The notes under the pieces are model-generated. The model did no database searches, was not told the origin of the DNA, and saw only the letters and a program-made list of their open reading frames with translations. Source: Camellia lanceoleosa (lineage: Eukaryota > Streptophyta > Magnoliopsida > Ericales > Theaceae). From it: 64,000 bases of DNA. Positions 1 to 12,362 of this stretch are shown here, piece by piece. The first letter of the stretch is position 1, and each line of letters starts with the position of its first letter. Where the stretch lies: positions 40,432,190 through 40,496,189 of the forward strand of contig CM045761.1 in the NCBI GenBank assembly GCA_025200525.1, read 5' to 3'. Made by a program: the position numbers and the translations under genes.

Positions 1-276
1 TCGAAAATTCTCATCCTTACCCCCAATTAATTTTAGTTCTTATAGCATTGGTAAGCTAAAAAATAAAGATTCAATTCAACTAATTGAAGTTCAACTATTT
101 TATATATATATATATATGTATATTTGTTATCTAAATTTTGTTAAATTGTTATGCAATAGAAATAAATTTTTATCCTTTTTGTTTTATTCAAATATTTTTT
201 TTTTAAAGGTAATGATACATGAATGGCCCAACTTAAAAAATTCGCCTTAAGTCCCTAATAAGTTAGGGCCGGCCTT
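1..276. other. AT-rich non-coding sequence
   Basis: No coding potential or recognisable element is visible. There is a short TA-dinucleotide tract near 100-120. The stretch ends where similarity to the DOX_A exon 1 copy begins, so the 5' part of DOX_B was lost before this point. Confidence 0.5.
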
Positions 277-353
277 GACACAACTACGTGCATGCTTGGA
301 TGTCGCCGGAGGCTGTGGAGGCGGAGAAGATTCCGGCGGTTTGCCGGGAGGAG
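277..353 (+). pseudogene. DOX_B: exon 1 3' end of a 2-oxoglutarate/Fe(II) dioxygenase (ACC oxidase homolog type)
   Basis: The last ~21 codons of exon 1 read HAWMSPEAVEAEKIPAVCRE, almost identical to the copy at 40648-40713. In the plant DOX family (1-aminocyclopropane-1-carboxylate oxidase homologs, soluble oxidases using 2-oxoglutarate, O2 and Fe(II)) this W-x-S-P region precedes the CREE-VEW segment. The exon probably ends at the GAG before GTGGTGG, because exon 2 in the other copy begins with codons that continue the family pattern. Everything upstream of about residue 80 is missing. The rest of the gene is exon 3 at 16033-16296; exon 2 is not found, and a Helitron lies in intron 1. It is a dead fragment. 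The substrate of the family member cannot be told from the sequence. Confidence 0.82.
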
Positions 354-1046
354 GTGGTGGTGGAACTTTATTCTAAGTTTTAAAATTTAAAGAGTTAATT
401 ATATTTTTCATCTATTATGATTCGACGTAAATTTCGCATTTGTTGTTATAGTTTTAATATCAATAATCCGGTCGGTAGAATTTAAGTCTAATTTTAATTT
501 GGTTAATCTATCTAAATTAGATATTAAAATTAATAAATTTGAGACACTTATCAATTTTTTAAAATTATAATTTGAATCTTTCATCTAAATTGAAACTCAA
601 TATTAACAATTTTGAAATATTTGTCAATTTCTAAGGTGTATATACAGACAAAATTAACAAAAATCAAGATGGAAAAACTAAAATAAAACTAAACTTAAAG
701 TGCAAAGATCAAATTATTCAAATTGAAACTATAGAGATTAAAGTGAAATTTGAGACAAACCAGGAGTGAAAAGTATAATTAACCTAAATTTAACTTTAAT
801 CTCTATAATTTCAAATTGTACAATTTAATTCCTAAAGTTTAAAGAATAATTTCAATGTAGTCCATTCTATCTAGATTAGAAATTAAAATTAATAATTTTT
901 AAACACATATAAATTTTTTAAGATATGCACGTAAATGAAATTAATAAAAATTTAGGTAGAAAGAATAAATTAAAATTAGAATTAAAATATATGATTAAAT
1001 ATTTTAAATTATATTTTAGAGATTTTTACAAGAGGGGAGAAAAATA
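354..1046 (+). other. DOX_B intron 1 remnant, paralogous to 40714-41610
   Basis: AT-rich non-coding sequence that aligns by eye, with many small differences, to intron 1 of DOX_A from the shared AGTTTTAAAATTTAAAGAG after the exon to the shared GGGGAGAAAAATA at the right end. Copy A has about 190 extra bases (40835-41030). The similarity stops exactly at the first base of the Helitron. Confidence 0.8.
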
Positions 1047-1079
1047 TCTATATAATAAGGAAGCTCAGTTTTTTTTTCC

Positions 1080-1245
1080 TTGATGGGACTTCTGTCCCTT
1101 TGTCAAAATACGAACCATTGGATTGAACTTAATCCAAGGGCTTACAGTGTTACACTCTCCATTTTCAACCCACACCCTCTCTCTCTCTCTCTCTCGCACT
1201 CTCATCTCTTTGTTTCTGGTTTCTGATTTCAAATTTTGAAATCAG

Positions 1246-1281
<36 letters not shown>

Positions 1282-1590
1282 CATTAGACGTGCTATCATG
1301 TCGGAGCCCAACCCTCGCCGGCGACCGAACCCCAAACCCCAAACCCCAAACTCTTGCACATCCTAATCGTCATCTTTTCTCTTCCAACCGAATGGAGCCA
1401 CTATATATATGATTCAGAGATGGGAGATTCACAAATTCAGAGACCGAATGTATGTATGTATATGCATTGTGTGTATTATATACATAATTTTACGTGTGTG
1501 GATGACCTGTGCAAACAGAACAATGGTTTCGATCTCGCTGGACTATCCTCCACTCGATCTCACTAACAGAACAATGGTTTGTCTTCTCAA
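1080..1590 (+). other. Captured leader-like segment (CT-rich 5'UTR and short first-exon candidate)
   Basis: Inside the Helitron, two CT tracts (1177-1195 and 1249-1276) typical of plant 5' leaders are followed by ATG at 1298 and 22 codons rich in Pro and Arg (MSEPNPRRRPNPKP), then a stop. The AT-rich sequence that resumes after the solo LTR (5353 onward) looks like a leader intron. I do not recognise the donor gene. This could be a captured promoter and 5'UTR that might drive Helitron transcripts, but no conserved promoter box is certain. Confidence 0.4.
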
Positions 1591-1598
1591 GCCCTTTC

Positions 1599-4500
1599 TG
1601 TCACGCCCCATATTTTATTACTCGGATAACCTTACCAATATTCATTAATTAAGTCCATTTACAAATAATATTTCATCATTTGATGAAATGATGAATAATT
1701 AAATATACATATTCCCTCTCATTATACAACAATGACATTTACATACAAATAAAAGAAATGTCCTAAGGCTTACAATAAAAGAGAGGACACTACTCTTTAC
1801 AAAAAGATAGCACTCAGCCAAACAACCAATGAAGTAGTACAATCCATTTCTACATTACACTTATGAAATGGTAAGACCCATTGTTTGATCTTCAAATCCG
1901 AAAAGCATTCCCTGTACACATGTACAGGCAAGGGGTGAGCAAAACTCACCGAGCAATCTCATATTAAAACATTAAAGGATGTGAGAGTACAAAGATACTC
2001 ATATATATTCGTGAAATCATATCATGTCAAAATCATAAGGTTTTAGCACATAATCTCTTAAATCCATTTTATTTAATTAACCACAACTGGTTAACTTAAA
2101 TAAATAAACATACTTCAATAATAACATGACATTCTTTTTAATCCATTCAATTATCTCATTATCAATTGAATCATTAAACAATTCATTAAATCCATTTTGA
2201 TTACATGACAAATGTATCCATGTTTCATAACAATTTTCATTTCTTAATTCATAATCCTGGCTCAGAACCTGACCATACCCTCTACATCCTTTCAAAAACA
2301 TATTTCAGTTTCATGACATTAAAGTCCATGTTCCAGTTCATTTTCCATTTCCTTTCAACTTTGAGTTTGAAACAAGACTCAACACTTAGTCAAATAATTT
2401 AATGAGATTGTAACTCATCTTTTAAACACATTCATAATTCATAATGTATACACATTTTGATGCTGTATCAAAAACACATAAACCACTTCCTTACTTTACC
2501 GAAGATACACATTTTGGTGCTATGTCAACATAACATAGAAACACTTCTATACTTCACAATTGATAACGATACACATTTTAGTGTTATATCAAATCAATTT
2601 AAACACTTCCATAATCCACACTTGATACACATTTTAGTGCTGTATCAACGGAGTCCATCCCCTATCTCCTCCCAAACAATATCCGGTTTAGAGGTCCATC
2701 CCCTATCTTCCCCTAAAACCGTGGAGTACATCCCCTATCTCCTCCCACACAACACATGTATATAAACATAGATCATATACAATCAATCAATACATAAAAT
2801 TAATGTATTATTCCAACCGCTATATTCAATAGCATACTCAATTGATTAGTTTTAGTTTGCCTAATCATCATGCATTGTCTACAACAATCAAGACTATCCT
2901 CCGCCGATAGCCCAAAGCAGTTATTTCTAAACAGAAAATAAATGCACCAACTGGATATAAAATCAACATTTCAACTAGGTGAGCGATAACTTGTCCAACT
3001 ACACCCTTTAGTCCCGTACATTCCCAATTCCAACTTTTTCAATTTCATTTCTCATTTCTCAAATTAATTTCCCAAATTAATTTATCAATGTAATTAAGGC
3101 ATTATTCCTAAAAATTACATAACAACCCTAAGGTTCCATTTTCATCAATGTTTCAACATTAATCCCATTTCTCCATGCCAAACATGCACATAAGTTTTAT
3201 ATATTTAAAACCCCAACTTTTGTGAAATTACACAAAGGCCCAAACTTTCTCAAAATTACCCAACAACCCCCAACATATCAAAATGCTAAAATTTAAAGAC
3301 AAAGCTCATAGAGAGGAATAGGGTATCCCTACTTATTAAACATTACCACTTTGATCAAAATCCTCATTTAAATGCAACATAGTAAATTTTCACCGATAGC
3401 CAAAATAGTTATCTCTAACATATTAATTAAAAGATAACAACATGGGCATATAATCCAACATATAACATAACTTGGAATCTCCCATGATTTCCAACATGTA
3501 GAAACAAATCATATTCCACATTTTATCAAATATGAACAACTACACTAGTTTTCATATCACAATCACGTCCGGTAACTTCTCAAAGTCTATTTCCAACCGT
3601 GTTGGTTTTATTTCAACAATTACATTAAGTAAAATAATACCGTTAATGCCCAAGAAAACATCATTTTCTTTCGAAACTCATTCTCCAAGCATTATCCAAC
3701 TATGACATCCTATTTTGATCAAAAGCCCCGAAGGTTAAACATAATTCCTTTGTTTTCTTTAAAAATGCTTTTTTGGCCACAAATCGGTAAAAATTTCAAA
3801 ACCAATCGAATCGAAGTCCGTTTTTGTTCAAATTAAAAACATAACTCTTTCATAACCTTACAAGCATATTCCAAGTTTACACTTTCGCAATTTGGGCATC
3901 AACTTTTTACTTGCTTCAAATTTTCTCTTTTAAGCAAATAAAACACAAATTTTTCAAAAATTCTAATTAAATTATATGCAACTCTAAACCCCATATAATC
4001 AAGCAAAAGTGCATAAAGAAGTGTAGGAAAAATCTCTACTTAACACTTTACACAATATTCGTCATTATCAATTTATTTTTCTCAAAAATAAATTCCAAAA
4101 CTCAAGGATGAGATAAATATTTCAACCTTAGTTCCTCAAAACAAATTATCTAACCATAATATGATGTAGATATAATCCATACAACTATTAAATTCTATTT
4201 TCAGATTTCTTTTACAAAATTAACAACACAAAATGATTTCTCCAAAATCAATCTCAATATACCAACATTCTTAACATTTCAACATAATTTTTCTTCCAAA
4301 AATTACCAAACAAAAATCTAAAAATATACCTATATGCAATACCTCTTATAATGATATATTTTCTCAAAATAATCCCAACATATCTTTAATGTAAAAATAT
4401 GAAGAAAGTCCCTACCTCAAATATGACGAAAAACAAATCTGAAAATGCAAACGTCGCTCGATCATGAATCCAAGAACACCATTGCAAAGATTACGACGAG

Positions 4501-5347
4501 CTCTACAACTTTCATTTACAACACTCTTGCAAAATCTCACTCTAAGAACTCCACTCTAAACTCAAAGCTTATGCAAAAATGGAGAAAAAGAAAGGAAGAG
4601 AGAGAGAAGAGAGAGCCGAGAGAGAGAGAGACCAAGTCTCTGCTCAATTCCACCAAGAAAAGAATAAAAAAATGATGAAAAAGAAAAGGAAAGGGCAAAA
4701 GAGAAGGGAGTGGGGAACAACCCCATGTGGGTTTGTTTTTTTTTTTTTTATGATGGGTTTTTCAAAAAAAATATAATTTAATTTTTGTAATAATAACTCA
4801 TAATTTTATAATATAAATTATAAAATGATATAATTTTTTTCACCACAAAAATATAACATTTTTGTACACAACAAAATATAATATTTTGCTCATTATGAAA
4901 TATACACCCATTTCATTCACTATAAAAATATATAATTTTTCACCATATGGAACACATCATAAAATCAACTATCAAATATTTAATATAATCATATATAATA
5001 AATAATAACAACTCTCAAAGTGGTTACTACCATTCATATAATTAAAAAGGACCAAACACCCAAAACTCACTTTCAAATTCTGCTATAAATTAAACTGAAT
5101 ACCAATCAGTCTGTGAATTTTCATAAATTAAATACTCATCAATAAATTCTGAAATTTTTACCCAACGTGCTAGACTCGTATGTGAACAACATACAAAAAT
5201 TTCATAATTTTCTGAGACCGGTAACTATTTTTAAAAAATACAAAACCGAACTGTTTTCGCACAGAATTTACACAGCACTTAAATTCGAAAATTTGCTCAA
5301 TTAAATTATGCACTGGCTATTTAAAAAAAAAATTTTGGGTCATTACA
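1599..5347 (-). mobile_element. Solo LTR of a gypsy-type retrotransposon (3.7 kb), TSD CTTTC
   Basis: The 3,749-bp block begins TGTCACGCCCC and ends GGGTCATTACA, with TG/CA ends and a perfect 5-bp duplication CTTTC at 1594-1598 and 5348-5352. It has no coding capacity, no primer site and no partner copy, so it is a solo LTR left by LTR-LTR recombination. Read on the minus strand it starts TGTAATGACCC, like long LTRs of plant chromovirus-type gypsy elements. It is inserted into the Helitron leader-like segment. Orientation is inferred from that terminal motif. Confidence 0.85.
2440..2650. repeat. Four imperfect ~62-bp tandem units inside the solo LTR
   Basis: The phrase GATACACATTTTxGTGCTxTATCAA recurs four times at ~60-bp spacing, followed by three CATCCCCTATCT phrases (2650-2745). 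Short tandem arrays are also found inside the other gypsy LTRs of this window (28356-28605, 32828-33005, 57215-57670). Confidence 0.7.
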
Positions 5348-5352
5348 CTTTC

Positions 5353-5950
5353 GATTTCATTCAGTTACATATATGCATATCTTATCTCAATTCCATATAT
5401 TTGTTTCATTAGCATTTTCTGTGAATAATTTTTGGTTTCTGGATTCAATCAAAAGTGGAGCTCTTTGTATTGATTTTGTGATGCATTAGGGGTTTTTGTG
5501 AATTATAAACTTCAATATTGTGTGCCTCAAATGTGTGTGGTTGCCTCAAATGCAAATCATGTATATAAATTGAACTATTATATATGAATTAACCATTCTA
5601 TTTTCCTTGCTTATTAAGTGTTTGATAAAATGTTTCAATGAAATTTACACACACAAATTGACTTTAACACACACCAAACACATTGGTAATTTTCATCATA
5701 AAAATGCATAACTATCTTATGATGTGCATGTTTTAAGATGTGCATCTTTTTAAGAGTGGACATTATTAATATGTGCATCCTTTATTAATTATGTTTTAAG
5801 ATGTGCATCCTATATCATAGTGTAAAATTATTTTTCTCTTTTCCTTGCTAAAAGACACAACTAGACAGTGCTTCCCGTGACTTTACCCTGCAATAAAAGA
5901 TAAAATCATGGCTTTGCATCATCATCACTACCCATCACCTCCCCATCCAT

Positions 5951-6005
<55 letters not shown>

Positions 6006-7532
6006 CTTTTGATACTGAGCAATTTACATTTGAGAATATAGACATCATAGATTAAAGACAAGATTTGAGAAGAGTGGAAGTAGGGGGGGAAAAAGGGTGA
6101 GACACAAAATGCCAAGTTCAGTGGAAAAGAGGGTTGGAAATCAACATCCAAGAGGTGGGGTACTGGTGGTGGTTTGACTTCCTATAGTCATCGAGTAAAA
6201 TAATAACAATTTGAACACAATGGAACACACGGTGTAACTCAGTCAATTTTATATATAACAATTTGATTTCCTGTATAGTGCTAAAATAACTCATGCTAAA
6301 ATAAAGGAAACAGAATTTCAGTAACTCATGTGTTATCTCATGTTAATTTCAGAATTTCAGTAACTCATGTGAGTCCTTGGAAGCTATCTCCTTATTCTCA
6401 CCTTCATTGACATCTCCTTACTCTTTGTTGTATTTTTTTTAGTCAGATACAATGTGTTATCTCCTCTATTATGGAGTTTTCCTCTATTATTGTGTTCTTT
6501 TATTCCTTTAGTCAAATACATTGTGTTCTATTGTGTTCCTTTATTCCTCTACATTCTGTATATTATCTCATTTTACTGGGTTTGTTTTTCGCTCAAGGTT
6601 CTACATGCATTTTGGTCGTCTTGGCTCCTTCAAACTCCCACTGCAAAGTAAGACTTGAACTCCTGTTGTGTTTTCCTTTTGAATTGAATTTTGAATATTT
6701 TGAATTTTGAATCCTAAATGAGTTTTGGGATTCTGAATTTTGGCCCTAAATTCACCTAAATTACGCTCTCTTAATTTGGATAGGAGATGGTTTTCGGCAG
6801 GATAACCTTATCTACAATTCCAGATTGATTGATTACACTAGCGATAGATAGCTATACTTCTTCCGTGATAGGTATCGTCTTCTTCTTCTAAAATTATACA
6901 TACTACTTTGTTAAAATTATATATGTTTGTAGCTTGAATTTAGAATTTAGATGATAATTAAATTCTTGTCTTCGCTCCTTGAACTCCCACTCTTGAATTC
7001 TGAATTTTGAATTTGTAGCTTGAATTTGTGTTTGTCAAGCAAATTACCATCAAACCACAGTTTAGTAATATTTTTGTGCTCTATATTACTCAAAAATATT
7101 CTGTGTTTGTGCTCTAAATCTCATCTTGACTCTCTGTTGTATATTCTCTATGCCTATCAACTTATCATTACAATATTTGGTTATTAGATAGCACAGTAAT
7201 ATTAAAGTATTCATATCATTATAATGTATTCATAATGAAATCTTTCTCTCACATATAGTAATTTTGGGAAGTATATTATAATGTATTCATTATAATATGA
7301 AATCTAATAATATAAAAAAGAAACTAGAGAATATTATTAATCTTTCTCAGTTTATGATATGAAATCTTTTATATTTTTTAAATATGAAATCTTTCTCTCA
7401 CATATAGTAATTTTGGGAAGTAAAATTGATTATACAAATAAGAAAATTGCAAAGATCTTTAGTGCTCCTCTCTCTATAATTTATGTATATACATACATAA
7501 TTCATGTATTTGTTTGTATTGTTTAAAAACAG
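5353..7532 (+). other. Helitron interior without recognisable genes
   Basis: AT-rich non-coding sequence between the solo LTR and the captured ISWI exon. It includes a (CT)n tract at 5951-6004, which produces spurious Arg-Glu ORFs on the minus strand, and a short exon-like stretch near 6597-6650 that I cannot assign. The duplicated phrase around 7229-7285 and 7391-7425 (AAATCTTTCTCTCACATATAG) is a short direct repeat. Confidence 0.5.
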
Positions 7533-7607
7533 AGGAGGAGCAGAGAGTTGAAAAGGTGATTGAGAGGGCTTATAAAAAGCTTGCTCTTGATGCTTTGGTG
7601 ATCCAAC

Positions 7608-8232
7608 TGTTGGGTATACCTCCTTATTGGAGTGTGGGATCCAATTGGTTTTGGAAAAAAAGTTTAATTTGACTTGGTTTAGGTATAATATATTTTTATA
7701 TATTATATTTGTGGAGGCCCAATCCAAGTTGGAAACAATTAGGGTTTGATTACAAAACCCTAAATTCACAATACATAATTATTGATGTTATTTTTCCCAA
7801 GACAAAAAGTGGCGGCTGCTATAGGACTTTGGTGACAGTGTCGAAGATTAAGAGATTCATTCAATTTCGGTTTTTTTTTTGAAGCTTGGTTTTGGGGCAT
7901 CTTCGGTTGGTGTTTGGTTCATTATTTTGGGTCTTCTACAACTCTGATTCGGAAGATTTTGGTTCATCTATTTGGTGAGGTCTTTCCTCTTGTTTATTTG
8001 TGATTATTTGGAATTCACCTAAGGGTGGTTTTGTGAGACCATTAGTGTCTCGTTTGTAATCGTTTGAAACTTATTTGGTTGATAGTGGAATCGGATTTCG
8101 ATCCCGTGGACGTACCTCACATTGAGGGAACCACGTAAAAATTCTTGTGTTGCCTTTGATTTAATTTTTTCGCATTAGTTTTTATTCCCATTGATTGATT
8201 TACTTGTGGGGATTCATCGATTTTCCCTAACA
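7608..8232 (+). repeat. 5' LTR of the copia element
   Basis: Starts TGTTGGGTATACC and ends TTTTCCCTAACA. An AT-rich TATA-like stretch at 7685-7705 is a candidate promoter core. It pairs with 11738-12362 over its whole length. Confidence 0.95.
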
Positions 8233-8234
8233 AC

Positions 8235-8246
8235 TGGTATCAGAGC
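8235..8246 (+). other. Primer-binding site (initiator Met-tRNA)
   Basis: TGGTATCAGAGC, complementary to the 3' end of plant initiator Met-tRNA, lies 2 bases after the 5' LTR. It primes minus-strand synthesis. Confidence 0.93.
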
Positions 8247-8283
8247 TTACGGTTTATTTGGGTTTAATTATTTGTGTAAATCA

Positions 8284-11200
8284 ATGGAGGAGAATGTGGG
8301 TCGTATGTCTTGCTTCAATGGAAGTAAGTGGGTAACTTGAAAAACTAAAATGGAGGACCTATTATTTTGTAAAAACTTGTATGGACCCATTGAGGGTGAT
8401 AGTGACAAATCAAAAGATGACTTTTTTTCAAAGAAAGACATTGAGTGTTACTATTGTCATGAGAAAGGGCACATGAAGCGAGAATGCCGAAAGCTCAAAA
8501 ATAAGGAGAAAAGGCGTGACAAAAGTGTGGATAAGAAACAAGAAGACACAACAACAGTTACTACCGATGATCTCATGGTCGTTTGTGAAGATGATTGTAT
8601 CAATTTTATGGGCCAAGAGAGCAGTTGGGTGATTGATTCTGGTGCTTCTTTTCATGTGACTTCTCGAGTTGATTTCTTCACTACCTACACCGAAGGAGAT
8701 TATGGTTCTGTTCGAATGGGTAATGAAGGTTTGTCCAAGATTATCGGCATGGGTGATGTTTGCTTGGAAACAAATTTGGGCTGCAAGTTGTTGCTTAAAG
8801 ATGTGAGGTATGTTCCCGACATTCGCCTCAATTTGATCTCTACTGGGAAGCTAGATGATGAAGGCTTTAACAACAAATTTGGTGATGGAATATGGAAGCT
8901 CACAAAGGGTTCTTTGGCGGTGGCTAAGTGCAAGAAGACTCATACACTTTATTCGATGCAAGGAAAAATTTGTAAAGGTGTTGTCAATGCACTTGAAGAT
9001 GATACTTCTACCGAATTGTGGCACAAGCGGCTTGGCCACATGAGTGAAAAGGGGCTACAAGTTTTGTTCAAGAAAGAGCTTCTAACCGGTTTGAAAGGTA
9101 CACATCTTAAAACTTGTGTTCATTGTTTGGCGGGTAAACAACATAGAGTTTATTTTCATAAAAATGTTACTTCTAGAAAAAAAAAGGTTTTGGAGTTGAT
9201 TCATTCGGATGTTTGTGGTCCTTTAAAAGTTAGAACACATGGTGGTGTACTTTATTTTGTTACTTTCATTGATGATTATTCAAGGAAAGTTTGGGCTTTT
9301 CTACTAAAAACTAAAGATCAAGTTCTAGAAGTATTTAAGCATTTTCAGGCCATGGTTGAAAGAGAAACAGGGCAGAAATTGAAGTGCATCTGATCAGACA
9401 ATGGTGGTGAATACACTGGGCCATTTGATGAGTATTGTCGCAGCCAAGGTATTCGGCGCCAAAAGACAGTTAAGAAGACCCCTCAACAAAATGGCGTTGC
9501 CGAGAGGATAAACCGCACCATTGTGGAAAGAACAAGGTGTTTACTTTCACAAGCTAAATTGCCAAGATCCTTTTGGGGTGAGGCAATGAGTACAGCGGTT
9601 GACTTGATCAATTTATCTCCTTGCTATCCTTTGAATGGTGATGTTCCTGAAAGAGTTTGGACTGGCAAAGATGTGTCTTATGAGCACTTGAGAGTGTTTG
9701 GTTGCCGAGCTTTTGTTCACATTTCAAAAGATGAGAGGTCCAAGCTTGATAGTAAGTCAAGACAATGTATTTTTCTTGGCTATAGGCATGATGAATTCGG
9801 GTATAGATTATGGGATCCGGTCGACAAGAAAGTCATTCGGAGCCGTGATGTTGTGTTTCTTGAAGACCAAACAATTGAAGACTTTGGCAAAGGTAATCAA
9901 CCGGAGCCAAAAACTAGTGATCTCATTGACATGGATTCATCTCCTTCATCTTCAGTTGATGATGAAAATGGGGGAGATGTGCAGCCACATATTAAAGATG
10001 TGGAGGATGATGCAAATCCTAATGAAGTTGAGCCAGAAATTGAGGAAGAGCATCCAACTCAAGAACCGCCACCACAACTTGAGTTGAGGAAATCTACAAG
10101 GGACCGACAACCTTCAAGAAAATATCCTCCCAATGAATTTGGGTTGATTTCTGATCAAGGGGAGCCGGAGAGCTACCAAGAAGCAATTGAGCATGCAAAG
10201 AAAGATGATTGGAAAAAGGCCATGGAAGAGGAGATGAATTCCTTACTTGAAAATCACACTTATGATTTAGTGAAGTTGCCTAAAGGGAGGAAAATTTTGA
10301 AAAATAAGTGGGTTTTCAAATTGAAGAATGATAGAAATAATCTGAGGTACAAAGCGCGTCTTGTTGTGAAAGGCTTTGGGTAAAAGAAAGGCATTGACTT
10401 TGACGAGATTTTCTCGCCGGTTGTGAAGATGTCTTCTATTCGGGTTGTACTTGGCATGGCTGCAAGTATGAACCTTGAAGTTGAACAACTTGATGTGAAG
10501 ACCGCATTTCTTCATGGTGATCTTAAAGAAGAAATTTACATGGAGCAACCGGAAGGTTTTGTAGAGAAAGGGAAAGAGAAATTTGTTTGCAAATTGAAGA
10601 AAAGTTTGTATGGCCTCAAGCAAGCCCCGCGACAATGGTAGAAAAAATTTGACTCTTTCATGATGAATAATGGTTTTTCTAAAACCACTTCAGACCATTG
10701 TGTGTTTGTGAAAAATTTTCCAGATGGTAAATTTATTATTCTTTTGCTTTATGTTGATGACATGTTAATTGTGAGTCAAGATTCTACCATGATTAACAAG
10801 TTGAAGTTGAAGTTGAGCAAGTCCTTTGCTATGAAAGATTTGGGGCCGGCAAAGCAAATACTTGGTATGAAAATTGTTCGTGATCGCAAAGAGGGACTGA
10901 TTTGGTTGTCTTAAGAAAGCTACATTGAGAAAGTTCTTGAGAGGTTCAACATGAATAAAGCAAAGCCGGTTGGTTGTCCACTTGTGGGTCACTTCAAACT
11001 TAGTTCGAATCAATGTCCTACAAGTGAGAAAGACAAAGAAGAGATGTTGAAAGTTCCTTATGCTTCAGCAGTTGGTTCTTTGATGTACGCCATGGTTTGT
11101 ACATGGCCGGATATTGCTCACGCAGTTGGTGTGGTGAGTCGTTTTCTCTCTAATCCGGGTAAAGAACATTGGGCAGCGGTAAAATGGATTCTAAGATATC

Positions 11201-11720
11201 TTCGAGGAACTTCGAAGGTGTGTTTGTGTTTTGGGAATGGGAAGCCGATGCTTGATGGATTCACAGATTCTGACATGGTTGGTGATGTTGATTCTAGGAA
11301 ATCTACTTCAGGGTATTTGATGACTTTTGCAGGGGGAGCTGTGGCATGGCAATCTAAATTACAAAAATGTGTTGCTCTCTCAACTACCGAAGCTGAATTT
11401 ATTGCCATTACGGAAGCTTGCAAAGAAGTGTTATGGTTGAAGAAATTTTGCAAGAGTTGGGTTTAAAGCAAGAAAAGTATGTGCTTTATTGTGATAGTCA
11501 AAGTGCTATTCACTTGAGTACAAATTCTACCTTTTATTCGAGATCGAAACACATTGATGTGAGATTCCATTGGATTCGTGATGTGTTAGACTCGAAATTG
11601 TTACAACTCAAAAAGGTTCACACAGCTGATAACATTTCAGATATGTTGACAAAGACTTTGTCGAGGGACAAACATTTAAAGTGTCGAACTTTGGCAGGTA
11701 TGGTTGATGTCTCCACCTAA
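8284..11720 (+). pseudogene. Degenerate copia gag-pol polyprotein
   Basis: Domains in order: a very short gag remnant from ATG 8284 (stop at 8338); CCHC zinc knuckle CYYCHEKGHMKREC (~8446); protease WVIDSGASFHV (~8626); GAG-pre-integrase LWHKRLGHMS (~9016); integrase HSDVCGPL and DDYSRK, with SDNGGEYTG after a stop; reverse transcriptase with [12 protein letters not shown] and the catalytic YVDD (~10750); RNase H ending TEAEF and DSQSAIHLS. The order INT before RT is the Ty1/copia order. Breaks: TGA 9391, TAA 10381, TAG 10639, TAA 10912, and a one-base loss near 11446 that shifts frame. The usual ~250-residue gag body between the start and the zinc knuckle is missing, so this was probably a gag-deleted copy before the stops arose. 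Confidence 0.93.
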
Positions 11721-11726
11721 GTCGGT

Positions 11727-11736
11727 AGGGGGAGAA
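11727..11736 (+). other. Polypurine tract of the copia element
   Basis: AGGGGGAGAA lies just before the 3' LTR and primes plus-strand synthesis. Confidence 0.85.
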
Positions 11737-11737
11737 T

Positions 11738-12362
11738 TGTTGGGTATACCTCCTTATTAGAGTGTGGGACCCAATTGGTTTTGGAAAAAGAGTTTAATTT
11801 GACTTGGTTTAGGTATAATATATTTTTATATATTATATTTGTGGAGGCCTAATCCAAGTTGGAAATAATTAGGGTTTGATTACAAAACCCTAGATTCACA
11901 ATACATAATTATTGATGTTATTTTTTCCAAGACAAAAAGTGGCGGCTGCTATAGGACTTTGGTGACAGTGCCGAAGATTAAGAGATTCATTCAATTTCGG
12001 TGTTTTTTTTGAAGCTTGGTTTTGGGGCATCTTTGGTTGGTGTTTGGTTCATTATTTTGGATCTTTTACAACTCTGATTCGGAAGATTTTGGTTCATCTA
12101 TTTGGTGAGGTCTTTCCTCTTGTTTATTTGTGATTATTTGGAATTCACCTAAGGGTGGTTTTGTGAGACCATTAGTGTCTCGTTTGTAATCGTTTGGAAC
12201 TTATTTGGTTGATAGTGGAATCGGATTTCGATCCCGTGGACGTACCTCACATTGAGGGAACCACGTAAAAATTCTTGTGTTGCCTTTGATTTAATTTTTC
12301 CGCATTAGTTTTTATTCCCATTGATTGATTTACTTGTGGGGATTCATCGATTTTCCCTAACA
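11738..12362 (+). repeat. 3' LTR of the copia element
   Basis: Same length and ends as the 5' LTR. It is followed directly by the second CCAAC and the rest of the interrupted ISWI exon. Confidence 0.95.

Larger units (their letters stand above)
7608..12362 (+). mobile_element. Full-length Ty1/copia retrotransposon, TSD CCAAC
   Basis: The 4,755-bp element has two 625-bp LTRs (7608-8232, 11738-12362), a Met-tRNA primer site, a degenerate gag-pol and a polypurine tract. The 5-bp duplication CCAAC flanks it (7603-7607 and 12363-12367). About 14 mismatches between the LTRs can be counted by eye, so insertion was fairly recent compared with the Tat element. The coding region has several stops and a frameshift and cannot be active. 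Confidence 0.96.

Noticed and set aside
5906..6151. Minus-strand ORF with an Arg-Glu run
   Set aside because: Produced by a (CT)n microsatellite; no family pattern on either side.
8284..11720. Stop codons in copia gag-pol as programmed read-through sites
   Set aside because: Four or more stops, a frameshift and a missing gag body indicate decay, not recoding.
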